64,000 nucleotides of DNA from Mnemiopsis leidyi. Lineage: Eukaryota > Ctenophora > Tentaculata > Lobata > Bolinopsidae. Location: the NCBI GenBank assembly GCA_000226015.1, contig JH153760.1, positions 116,447 through 180,446 on the forward strand, written 5' to 3'. The translations under genes were made by a program, and so were the position numbers. A model generated the notes under the pieces. It was given only the letters and a program-made list of their open reading frames with translations, was not told the origin of the DNA and searched no databases. Shown one piece after another: positions 22,829-33,283 of the stretch (within the stretch, counting starts at the first letter, position 1; every line of letters begins with the position of its first letter).

Positions 22829-23326
22829 CTGGAGATGCCGGCAAGACTCCTTGAATATTACAGAAAATATCGTGTCAAATCCCGTAAATAGGATTGCGTT
22901 GATAGGCCATATTGGGTACGTGAAAATATTCAAATTTATTTATTCAAAGCAATTTGTATTTTGTACCTATTATTTATTATTTATTTTTAACGAATTTTCC
23001 ACGTTTGCATTGCATAGCAGTACAAATTAAGTAAATTTTGTGATAAAGCATTATCTCAGTCGGGAAGATCATTTCTAAGAAATCTAGACAGTAATTTTCA
23101 TGACATAAAATTGTTTATATTGAAACTGAAGTACTTATAATACAGTAATAAAATTTAAAAGTTATCAAAACATGAAGGAAATCCAATTCAGCAATTCTGC
23201 TAATACCAAAAGATAATACCAAGTTCCAACTCAATTCCACAAATTGGCTTTCTACCCAGTTATTTCAATGTGATTTGCCCTCAACACACTATAAAGGCAG
23301 CTGGCGAAGTTAATCAATAGGAAGAA
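22829..23326. other. 498-bp spacer between TOX4-like and CPPED1b
   Basis: AT-rich, non-coding. Confidence 0.4.
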
Positions 23327-24865
23327 TCATTCAATCATGTTTGCTCTACGAGCACCAACCCAAGCATTAAAAATTACTTTAGTGTACTTTATACAGCACT
23401 TGTCACTACACCAATATTTCCCCCTTTGAGGTTCTGTAGTTGCTTCTTCGAAACAACCGTCGTGTAAACAGATAAGTTTTAAATTAGCTTTACGCTCTGA
23501 AGTCGAAACGTTTTCTATTTTTCTTAGAGGTGGAGGTGGAGTTGACTCCTTGATAATGTCTCTGCTTTCTGATTTAATTGACTGAGTCTTGCTGTCCGTT
23601 AAGTGTGCCTGAGTTTTTGGCTTATCATCAAGCTCTAAAACTGATGGAAGGTCTATATCGTCGTTAACTGCCATTTTATCGACTTTACTTAATTTTGGAA
23701 GGGTTGAGTGATGGGAATCTGGACCTTGCTTACTTTTCTTTTTAAATTTGAGAGGAGGCATTGACGAAGGTAAAGCTGAGATAGGCTCAATAGGCTTGGA
23801 GTTTTTTCTACTTGACTGCTCAGGCATTTCCCAATCGGCATCATTAGTATCATAGTCTTCCTCCACATCGAAAAATTTTCGTTTAACATTTCTCTTGGGA
23901 AGTTGATAACCACCAGATGCAGATGGTTCTTCATTTTTATCTGATTTTTGAGAAGATCCTGATTTTTGAGCAACCAAGTTCTTGTCCTTTGCGTTGGAGT
24001 CTGATACTTTTGAAGCTTTTGAAACCTTTTTCTCTGATTTTGCTGAATCATCTGTAGCTGAGGGAGAAATACCTTTTTTCAGTTTATATGCCTCGCTGTT
24101 CCTTATGTAATGATTTTTTGCTTTGACATCAAGCTTTCCCCACAATAATTTTACTTCTTTGTTTAAGTCTTTCTCTGACATGGTGGGATGGTGTTGCAGT
24201 AAGATACGTTTCTTCTCCTCTAAGAAAGAGCCGAATCCTGTCTGCGGCTTGGCATCAGATGATTTTACCTCTTTCGCACTTGTTTTCTTCTTAGCTGAAA
24301 TAGGTTTAGTGTCTTGTTTCTGGGAGGAAAGTTTGGACAGCGGGATGTTGTCTGATTCTGAACTAGAAGATCGAACTTTGGGTCTACCACGAGGTTTGGG
24401 TGGCGGTTTTTCAGGTTCAAGAAGTGCAGCAGGTTTTGAGGACAACTTTTCAAACAAATTTGCAGGAGTAGAAGATGAAGCAGGGGTAGGAGCAGGTGCA
24501 TGCGCAGGAGTAGGGGCAGCAGGTTTTGCAGCTGGTGGAGGGGTGGGTGCTGGGGCAGCGGTGCTAGGAGAAGTAGAGTTGTTCGCAGCAGGAGGAATAG
24601 TTTTAGGTAGAACATCACCACCACCCCCTGCTTCTGACTCAGCTGCAGCTTGAGCCACATATTTTTCAACAACACCAGGAGGTGCCATAACTGTCACATG
24701 GGCAATTGTTTGCTTGTTAGCAAGAGTCATAACTTTGACGGGGCCAGCAAGAGTGGCCCCAGACGGAAGATTGATTTTGGCCACCTGTCCTCCCCCTATG
24801 TCTATAGGAATGGCCATGGTGGTTCGGACCATTTGAGTGACACCATTCTCAAAACTTTTAGCCAT
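23327..24865 (-). CDS. TOX4-like HMG-box protein
   Basis: A single-exon frame of 512 residues. A Gly/Ala/Pro-rich N-terminal part (75-135) is followed by an AT-hook-like PRGRPK (158-163) and a diverged HMG-box-like segment (about 209-262: FGSFLEEKKR...KDLNKEVKLLWGKL...NHYIRNSEAY). A long Lys/Ser-rich linker follows. The C-terminal block at about 465-503, C-x4-C ... WCSDKC ... IFNAW, resembles the C-terminal Cys cluster of vertebrate TOX4 (C-x4-C ... YCSNEC ... FLAW) as I remember it. The TOX4 assignment rests on that block; the HMG box lies N-terminal to a linker as in TOX proteins but is weakly conserved. A chromatin role is inferred. The acceptor TTCCTTGCAG is 4 nt before the ATG. Confidence 0.72.
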   Translation of the reverse strand: MAKSFENGVTQMVRTTMAIPIDIGGGQVAKINLPSGATLAGPVKVMTLANKQTIAHVTVMAPPGVVEKYVAQAAAESEAGGGGDVLPKTIPPAANNSTSPSTAAPAPTPPPAAKPAAPTPAHAPAPTPASSSTPANLFEKLSSKPAALLEPEKPPPKPRGRPKVRSSSSESDNIPLSKLSSQKQDTKPISAKKKTSAKEVKSSDAKPQTGFGSFLEEKKRILLQHHPTMSEKDLNKEVKLLWGKLDVKAKNHYIRNSEAYKLKKGISPSATDDSAKSEKKVSKASKVSDSNAKDKNLVAQKSGSSQKSDKNEEPSASGGYQLPKRNVKRKFFDVEEDYDTNDADWEMPEQSSRKNSKPIEPISALPSSMPPLKFKKKSKQGPDSHHSTLPKLSKVDKMAVNDDIDLPSVLELDDKPKTQAHLTDSKTQSIKSESRDIIKESTPPPPLRKIENVSTSERKANLKLICLHDGCFEEATTEPQRGKYWCSDKCCIKYTKVIFNAWVGARRANMIE

Positions 24866-25868
24866 TTTACCTGCAAGGAAAAGATTAGTATGAATCGTTT
24901 AGCACTGCTAACATGGTGCTTTCTGGTCATAAATCAACTGAGCAAGTGATTTCTAGATTAAATTACATGAATAAAACACCAGAAGGGTGTAAAGAGCCTT
25001 GGAGTTCAATTGCAGATAAGATGAAAAATTCTGTAATTCTTATGAATCGTTTATAGCACTATTCACTAATCAGTAAAAGACAATGTACTCAGATAAATAA
25101 CTTAAAAATGATGCAAATTATGTTATTAATGAAATAAAGATAAATTAAATTCATTTCCAAAATGATGTTTCCTAGAGATCTGATAAGACATCATATCAAT
25201 TTTCGATGGTTTTGGCCACTTACTTTAACAAGAAACAATTGACTTAACAAGCCCTTTAATCACTACAAAATTTTTTTCATCGATAGGTACACTATGTATA
25301 GATATTGTGACAAAAGTTAAAGACAACTTGTTGGAAAGTTTGGATAATTTCATAACATCATATCATGGTAGCACCAAAAAAGCAACCAATCATCAAGCAA
25401 GGTTGCAACTGCAGAAATACAGTTTTAATGGAAAGATGAAATTCATGTAGACAAGATCATATCATATATGCTTTTAATATCGTGTAACTCTTTAATGCTA
25501 AAACATGAAAATATCACAATATCAAATATCACAATACAAAATAAAGAAGTGGAGTAACAACTCCTTTTTTAAAATTAAAATATCTTGTAAAACCGGGACT
25601 GCTTCAACAGATAGAGCACATTTTAATTTAGCTCTAAACACATTCATGAAATATGCTTAGTTTAAATGAATTCCTGTCACAACTGATTTAAATCACAACG
25701 CTACACATTTATTGGATTATTCAAGTCTCAACACAATGAGAACCAGAGAACATTGAATCTCAGTAAAAAGGTAAATTTCAGCAGGACCATTGGCTTAAAA
25801 GGTTTAAGAAAACAGCACACTTACCACTTGAAATCCCATCCATTTAAGGATGAAAAGACATTCTGTAT
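24866..25868. other. 1.0-kb spacer between ZF-B and TOX4-like
   Basis: AT-rich, non-coding in all frames. Presumably the 3' UTR of ZF-B and the outron/5' UTR of the TOX4-like gene. Confidence 0.4.
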
Positions 25869-28800
25869 TCAATCATAATTATTCAAATTTTTCAGAAACC
25901 GCCGTTGATCACTGCAATCATCATACAAATTATCAAAACCGAATGCATGATCACTATTCATTCTAGAACTGTTCTCTGATTTGGGGGCTGCTATGTTGAT
26001 ACTACCCTCATTGGCGGTACCATAACAATCCTTGAGTCCTAAACTAGCTCGATACAACTTAGTAATGGTAGTGTGGACACATTCTTTGTAGAAACATTTG
26101 CAGAGGTATTTGTGAGTTTTCTTGTTGTAAGTTGTGATTACTCGACCAGAGCGAGTGTAGTAACCTTTGAACATAGCATTACAAACAGAGTAAAATGTGC
26201 AAGAAGTCTCCTCGCCATTCGGGTACTTGAAGGTCTGAAAAGCTCTGATGACTGGAGTGTTGTTCTCCAGACAGTAGTTGTGCAGTGTGTACACATCACA
26301 TTTCTCTTCGTCAGTGATTCTGTGGAAGAGATCAATCTGATCAAGGTCGGGAAAGTCTTCATTCATGTCGACAGAGTCATTATCTTCATCATCTCTGTAC
26401 ACATTGTTGTCACGGACATACTTTTCCACAGCAGCAAGGTGCTTGCACAACTGTCGATCCTGCATCTCACAGCCGCTCTCACAGTGGAACTCTTTGGGAT
26501 GAGTCTTTTTGAAGATAACATGAACAGGAAATCCAAGACCAACAGCAGAACCTCTTACGACAAAGATACCAGTAGCTTTATCAATCATCTGGCAGCCAAG
26601 ACCCTCATTTCTGGCCTTTTTCATGTCGTTCTTTGACACTTTTTTCTTCCTCTTGCTGGTGGATTTAGTAGCATTGTCAGCACTTTTTCTCTTCTTGTCA
26701 AAGTATCGCAAGCACCTAGGGAAGTGTCTGAGCATGAGCTGCAAGTATTCTGATTTAGTACAAATGGGACAGTGGTAGTGTAAGGGTTGCTCCTTGAGGT
26801 TCATATCAGCACCAGAACAACCGTCTAGTTGCCTGTTACAGGGAATGATCTTGAGTAGTGTCAGTTCTTTGTCACTCAGGGTCTGTAAATCTGGGTATTT
26901 TATCACAGGGTCATCAGGCACATCTTGAAGAAGAGGAACATCCAAACTTTCTTTACCATAGCCATATCTGGAGCTATATTTTTGATTTACAACATAGCAA
27001 TCCCTGTAGTGAGCAGCTACTTTCTTCTGATTGTAATCTGTAAACGTACACAGTGAGCAGTGCCAGTGTCCGAAGTAACCAGGTTTAGTTTCCTTGGTGC
27101 CAGAACTACACTTTTCTACCTCTGCTGTGCAGTACATTATGTGAGTGGAGGAGGCTTTACCAGCACAAATCTCTGTGTAGTGAGAAGTCACTTTGTTCTT
27201 GCGATAGTCTACATATGGACAAAGTGGGCAATGAAAGTGAGAGTGCTTTCTGTCTTCAGTTTTCCTGTTTGGTGCACATTCAGTGTACTCTTTAGTGCAT
27301 TGCAGAACATCTAAATCAATTGCTGCATCTGCCATCTGAGATTTTACATGAAATTCAATGAAATTGGAACAGTGGACATAGTGTTTAAGTCCCTCAAACT
27401 CAACAAATCCAACTTTGTCGCACATGGGACAGTGCCAATGCATTTCCTGACCTTGGTCATCTATTCTTGTATTGAGTGGATAAACACACTGATACACACT
27501 TTGAGCACAGTAGATCAGGGGTGAATTTGTCATCTTGTTGTAGTTAGGAACCTGGAACATGCTTATTGTACTGTTGTTGGATCTATTGTTCAAGAATGCT
27601 TGATTTTGTTTGGAAATTAAGTCGGGGTTAGGGACATTCTTCCGTCCTTTCCTCAAACACTTGACATAATGCTCAAAAGCTTTTCTCTTAGTAGTACCCC
27701 AGTAATTGCATAAGGAGCAATGCCAATGTTTTTTGATGCACTTCTTCCGAGATTTGCTGCAAGATCCAGAGGTATTGACACAGGAGAATATACCATGAAC
27801 CTCGTCTTCTTCTTCATCAGATGACAGAGTGTCAGCCACTTCAATTGAATCATTTGGATCCTGCTTAATCATGTTCTCTTGTTCTGCCATACGAGCATCC
27901 AGATGGTTCTTATAAACATGACACCTGATTCGGTAGCGTTTGTAGTCCACAAAATCACAACGTGTGCAGTGCCAGTGAGCACGCCTGCGAGGATCAGCTT
28001 TTCTGTTCAGTTTGCAATGCCTTATATCTTGTTCACACCGTTCCATAAAGTCTAAACAGGGATCATTTGCATCACTCGACAAAGTGGATAAATTGGGCCG
28101 AAAAATAGATGTGTTCTTTGAAGGAGAAGGACTAGATTCAAAACATACTGACTTAGACAAATGAGCTTTATGTACATGATTTTCAGCCCTGTCTTTCCTG
28201 TAACTGACATAACTACAAACAGAACAATGAAAATGTGTTACACGTTTCGAGTCAGTTGTATTGCAAGATGCTTCTCGTTGACGACATACTATAACATTTG
28301 GAGGGTTTCTATACTTGTCTTCGTTTGGATCCAAGCCCTCTTTAAGAGCCTTTGCTCTGGCTCTCAAGCAATGTGCTACTTGGTGCTTCTCTAATTGTTT
28401 TCTATTCAAATCAGGCCTGGCACAGATTCCACAATGATAATGGACAGGCCTTCCAGGGATATCATCTACAGAACATATGGGTAGTTTTTTGTAGCACTTC
28501 ACAACATTGGTAAGGGATTCTGCTGTATCAAACTCAGAAAAAACTTCGCTTTCTGAATCCTCTGAGTCTGAAAGTCTCATGGCAGAAGGATCCATTTCTT
28601 TCCTCTTTTGATTGACAAAGAGTTTGCTGTTGAAGTCACTGTCAGTATGAGTGGCAAAACAAGTTACAAAATGCTTCATCATCACAGATTTACTACCAGA
28701 TATGGTACAAACAGGACAATGCCAATGAATTCGGGAAGTCCTGTATACGTTTCCTACACCAATCCTCATACAGCCATCCAATTTCTTGAAGCATGGAATA

Positions 28801-30210
28801 ATATTGATGTAATCTTTACTTTTTGAATCAATAATAGGATATTCTACTGGTGAATCATACTCATCTTCATCATAGATGACTTGGTCAGAAGAATCTTGGT
28901 AATGAAATCGGGCTGATACTTTTTCAAGACATCCAGGCATATGAGCTTGGATATTGACAAGCAGAGAACTCGACCAAGTACAGTAGGGACAGTGATAATG
29001 TTGCAAACTTACTCCTCGATTAATGGAACATCCTTTCCATGTTTCCACACATTCAATTACTCGATGGTCAAATGGATCGTGTTTTTGGGCTGTATGGATA
29101 GCAGTTTTTCCTGGAACAAGAGGTGCATTGGTTTGGTTTGGACTAACGACCTCAGTGATAACATCTTCTTGGGGGTTAAACAATTGCACAATGTTCGATT
29201 TATGTCGTTTATTGGCATGAACTGCAGCAGCTGGGCGACTATCACACTGAGAAAATGTGCCTTGACAATAGGCAATGAGCAATCGCTGTACTCTCTGCAT
29301 TGTGGGCAATGATAGTGAAGGACAGGTGCCATGATTGTCTTGTTTTCTTCCACACGTTTTTCAGCACAGCAGGAAACATCCATGCGGTAACACTCTGGTA
29401 TGTACACTTCTGTGGTAGCGGAATTGTAATGAATGTGATCAAAATGATCCAAAATCCCTTCTCTTTCAACAGCGCAAAATTCACAGGCAGGGCAGTGATA
29501 ATGTTCCTGAACTTCTTTTTAATGTCAATCCTTTTCATGCATTGTTTTTTTGAGCAGGTCTGCAGATTAATGACCACTGAGTCATCTTCATTTGACACAA
29601 GAGCAACAATGACAGGGTATTCGTCGTCCTGCTCTGCATTGGAACGTTGATCTGATCCGACTTCAGACATGACATCTGCTTGAGCTTGTACAAAGCACCC
29701 AACTCTGTGCTGTTCAACATCATCAACATCCTCTGTGGTCCACTCACAGTTGTCACAATGGTAGTGAAACTTAGTTTCGTCATACTGATGGCGGCAGGCC
29801 AGTTCAGTGCAAACAGGATATAGGTCAAGGCGCTTTGCCAATTTATCGCATGTGAAAATATGACGCTTTAATGCGTTGAGTCGGCTATTTACATGCATAC
29901 ACTCGGGATAACCAGCACAATGATAATGTTTTTGTCCTGATGACTTCTTTGCATTGTCTTGTCCAGCAACACAAAACGCTTGGACTTTTGAGCATATCAA
30001 GTAAGACTCTTCTGGGATTGTAGCAGGCTTGACAGCACAATCATCAATGTGTGCTTTCACGAATTCTTCTTCAAATGAGACAAAGCTGCATTTCACGGAC
30101 ATGGGACAGTGGTAATGGGGTGTTGCATCTGTCTTAAGACAAAGAGGTAACACTCCATAACACTTTGCAAAATACTGCTCACTCTGCTTTTGGGCATCTC
30201 GGTTCTCCAT
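25869..30210 (-). CDS. ZF-B: large array of 15 paired Cys/His modules with the ZF-A C-terminal domain
   Basis: An intronless gene. Fifteen modules of C-x4-6-C ... H-[YFW]-H-C-x2-C ... H-x3-[CH] run from CYGVLPLC near the start to CNRQLDGC...HYHCPIC. Some end in His rather than Cys (modules 4, 9, 10). A Lys/Arg-rich stretch then leads to a C-terminal domain with FVVRGSAVGLGFPVHVIF, CESGCEM...CKHL and CKC...CVH, shared with ZF-A. As given the frame is interrupted twice, at T5 (29516-29520) and A4 (29252-29255); each looks like one base missing from a homopolymer, and the module ligands (EHYHC, HFSQC) line up on either side. The length is then 1448 codons, exactly in frame. Sequencing error is likelier than decay. 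The ATG at 30210 follows the acceptor GCATTTTCAG by about 30 nt. Function unknown; zinc binding is inferred. Confidence 0.8.
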
Positions 30211-30241
30211 CAGACCATATAACTATAGTTCACATTTTCAC

Positions 30242-31132
30242 CTGAAAATGCAATGTTTTAAAAAGGAGTTTAAAAGCTTCATCACATTAAGATCAAACTT
30301 TCCTTTTAAAATATTTGTTAAATTATAAAAGCTCAAGGCCACAAAATAGTGGAAGCATGGTTTGTAGTATACAAAAACTAGTACTATTGTCGAAATTCAG
30401 AAAACATGAAAAAACAAAAATATTTCTATGAGCTAAAAAAGGAATGAAAAATATTACGAGAGTAAAATGTGACATGATGGATTGAATTCAAAAAAAATCT
30501 AGAATAATTATGTAACAATTGAGGTCAAGTTAAACCACTTCCTCATGCTTACAGTTCAACTCTTTGAATGGAACAGATAACCAACAATGTTAGGAATAGT
30601 ACAGTACTAAACTTGCAATCAAAGTCGATGTTGAACAAGTTTTAAATTGGTGATATAGTAAAGTAATAACTAAATGCTGAGCTAAATAAAACTTGGTGCA
30701 TAAATATACTTGGATAAAATCAACACTGAAACTTTTGACTCTGAGAAATTATCGATAAAGCTCAAATTACTGCTCAAAATTATGGTTCAAATACAAGAAA
30801 ATATGAAATTTTCAAAAACTGTCAAAATTGAAGCTGACAACAGCTGTCAATTATACTGATAAACTTCAAGAAAGTATGGGATGACAAATTTAGAAATTAA
30901 GAAAAATCAAAATTAGTTGAAAGCTGTTTGGGAAAAATGTTCCAACAATATAGCATATCCATGAGGGGATATAATTGCAGGTCGCTGTCGGCTTCAGAAA
31001 ACATCAATATATTGCTAAATGAAAAGATTACACTTATACCTTTTTGAAATTGAAAATGTTGTTGTTGGATCAAAATATTCCTTTTTTAGTCTTAACAATA
31101 AACAAATTAGTAATATCCAGTAGCATTTATCA
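30242..31132. other. 0.9-kb spacer between ELAV-like A and ZF-B
   Basis: AT-rich, non-coding; I see no repeat or RNA gene in it. Confidence 0.4.
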
Positions 31133-32407
31133 CTACTTTCTTTTTTCGGTCTTGAAATCAACCTTGAGACTTCTTCCATTAAGAGTAGATCCGTTCAAAG
31201 CCTGAATAGCTTGGCCTGCATCAGAGTAGTTCTTAAAGTTGACAAATGCAAACCAATGATCATTTCCACCATCTGGTTTGACATTACTCATAGGTTTCAC
31301 GTTAGCAATGGCACCATAGGGGGAAAAGAGCTGATACAACAAACAGCTCTTGCAAGTAGTTTCCGGGAGATTGCCTATGTAAACACAGTAATGATTATTC
31401 TTGTTGTTGATTGCAGCTGCAGGAACTGGGGGCGTAGAGGCTGCTTGCATCATTGGATGTGAGTGAGGTGGAACTGGTGGGTTGTATCCCGGTATAACAG
31501 AGTTGGATTGAGGTTGTTGAGAGCTACTGTATGGTGAGGGGTATGGGTTCAAGGATGAATGTGACCCCGACGCTGATGAGTAGCTTGAACCAATAGGTGG
31601 GTACGCTCCAGGATGAGTGTAAGCATGAGCACTTGGCGGTGGTGTTTGAGAGTGGGAGGGAGGTTTGCTGTAGGGATTGTAGCGGTGGTCTACTGCAGTG
31701 TGACTGTGTTGGGAATAACCATTGGAGGAGGGATTGTTGACAGTCATGGCTTGTAGCACACTAGCAGTAGCCGGGTTATGATTTAAAACCAGACCAGGCA
31801 AACCACTGTGATTAATACTTGCAGAACTTGCAGCTTTGTCCTTCTTCTTTCCATCTGCAATCTTCACAATCAGGGGCAAAGTTCCACCTTCAGGACATCT
31901 GTCATCCATGTCAAGGATAGCTGCAGCTGCCATTTTGGAGGTTTCATAGCGTACAAAACCAGCTCCTCTGCTGACACCTGCATTATCTCTAAGGATTTTG
32001 CAGTGCTTTACTGGTCCATATGTTTCAAATCTAGCAGTGAGTTCTTTTTCATCCCATGTCTTTGGCAGATTAGCAATGTAAACATTCACGTCATCCCCAG
32101 AAGATGTAGCTACAGCCTTGGTCCTGTTGTTATCATCTATTGGGGTAGAGTAGGCAACTCTTAAACGCTTATCTTCGATAGGTTGCCCATTTAATTCATT
32201 TATAGCAGGTTCTGAGGAGTTTTCGTCATGAAAAGTAATGAATCCATACCCTTTCGATTCATTGGTGGCAGTATTCTTCACAATATGAGCATTAGCCACA
32301 GGACCATATTTTTCAAACATCGCCTTTAACTGATCTACATCTACAGACCTTGGTAGATAGTTGATCATCAGCTTCTTTCTTTGGTCTGGTGTCAATTTAT
32401 CAGCCAT
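31133..32407 (-). CDS. ELAV/Hu-like RNA-binding protein A (three RRMs, intronless)
   Basis: 424 residues. RRM1 has RNP2-like LMINYLP and RNP1-like KGYGFITF; RRM2 has VYIANLP and RGAGFVRY; a Ser/Pro/His/Gln-rich hinge follows; RRM3 has VYIGNLP and HWFAFVNF. The RRM1-RRM2 pair, long hinge and C-terminal RRM3 is the ELAV/Hu architecture, and the hallmark opening KLMINYLP is close to the Hu consensus. ELAV proteins bind AU/U-rich RNA to control stability and splicing (family knowledge). The start was set at MADKLT because the acceptor CTTCCTTAG lies 18 nt upstream; the frame is open further, into the presumed outron. RRM3 is very like that of ELAV-like B (NLPETTC-x2-CLLYQLF), marking the two as sisters. 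Confidence 0.9.
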   Translation of the reverse strand: MADKLTPDQRKKLMINYLPRSVDVDQLKAMFEKYGPVANAHIVKNTATNESKGYGFITFHDENSSEPAINELNGQPIEDKRLRVAYSTPIDDNNRTKAVATSSGDDVNVYIANLPKTWDEKELTARFETYGPVKHCKILRDNAGVSRGAGFVRYETSKMAAAAILDMDDRCPEGGTLPLIVKIADGKKKDKAASSASINHSGLPGLVLNHNPATASVLQAMTVNNPSSNGYSQHSHTAVDHRYNPYSKPPSHSQTPPPSAHAYTHPGAYPPIGSSYSSASGSHSSLNPYPSPYSSSQQPQSNSVIPGYNPPVPPHSHPMMQAASTPPVPAAAINNKNNHYCVYIGNLPETTCKSCLLYQLFSPYGAIANVKPMSNVKPDGGNDHWFAFVNFKNYSDAGQAIQALNGSTLNGRSLKVDFKTEKRK

Positions 32408-33283
32408 GTTGTACCACTGTTCTCTAAGGAAGATATAAATTGAAATAAACAAATAACACAATAGAAATATTGAACAGTGAAGTTAATTGAACACGATAAA
32501 AATCAAAGACAGAGAACTTAGGGTATGTAATTCCGTCTAGTGAATTAGATACTTTAAATAAAAATATTTATTGTAAAAGGTTTCACAGATTGATGCAATC
32601 TTGAATAATCAATAACTGAAGTTAACAAAAAACAGTTTTGATGATATTAAAAATAGCTGAGAGGTTCTTTCGAAACTAAGTAAGGAGAAAATGACATATA
32701 GAATGAATTAAACATGGGCCAAAATTATAAAAATGACAATAGACATGGCACAATGAACCATCAGCTCAATAAGAAATAAACATGAGTCCAACAAAATGAA
32801 AGATAGAAAAGCACGCAATATTTTGATAATTTTCACATGATGTTGGGAAACAAAGTATACAACTTTTTAGTATTTATGTAAGAACAGTAGATAAGACATT
32901 GTGTATAACCAGGCACTTTAAAATACAAACACCATACCTAGGCCAGTACAAGCAAAAGTTTTCTCTTCATTATAAGTCTTATCGTATAACGGCTTTATCA
33001 GCCTATTTGATGAGATGAAAATGGACTGTAGGAAATAAAAATATCATCATACCACAACCTGATATAAATTAAAATTTTGAAATTATGAAAATTTTTAAAG
33101 TTAGATGATTTGCAAAAGCAATCAAATAATAACAATCAATCTATTAGAGTGTAATGCAACACTGTTAACACGATAAAGCTTCAGTAATAAATAATATTGT
33201 TTGTTTTCAGATATGACAAACAAACACAAGCTCTATGTCATCTAGTCTAGAACATCTAGTAAAGTTTCAGGAGCATATTAACC
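32408..33283. other. 0.88-kb spacer between ELAV-like B and A
   Basis: AT-rich, non-coding. Confidence 0.4.

Noticed and set aside
22829-22933. N-terminal hydrophobic extension of CPPED1b as a signal peptide
   Set aside because: A splice acceptor ends exactly at the ATG at 22828 and the paralogue starts there too; the upstream frame is presumed outron.
24123-24653. 176-residue plus-strand open frame
   Set aside because: Antisense shadow of the TOX4-like gene; low-complexity Gly/Ala composition mirrors the Pro/Ala tract of the real strand.
26073-26636. 187-residue plus-strand open frame
   Set aside because: Antisense of the ZF-B C-terminal domain, which is shared with ZF-A.
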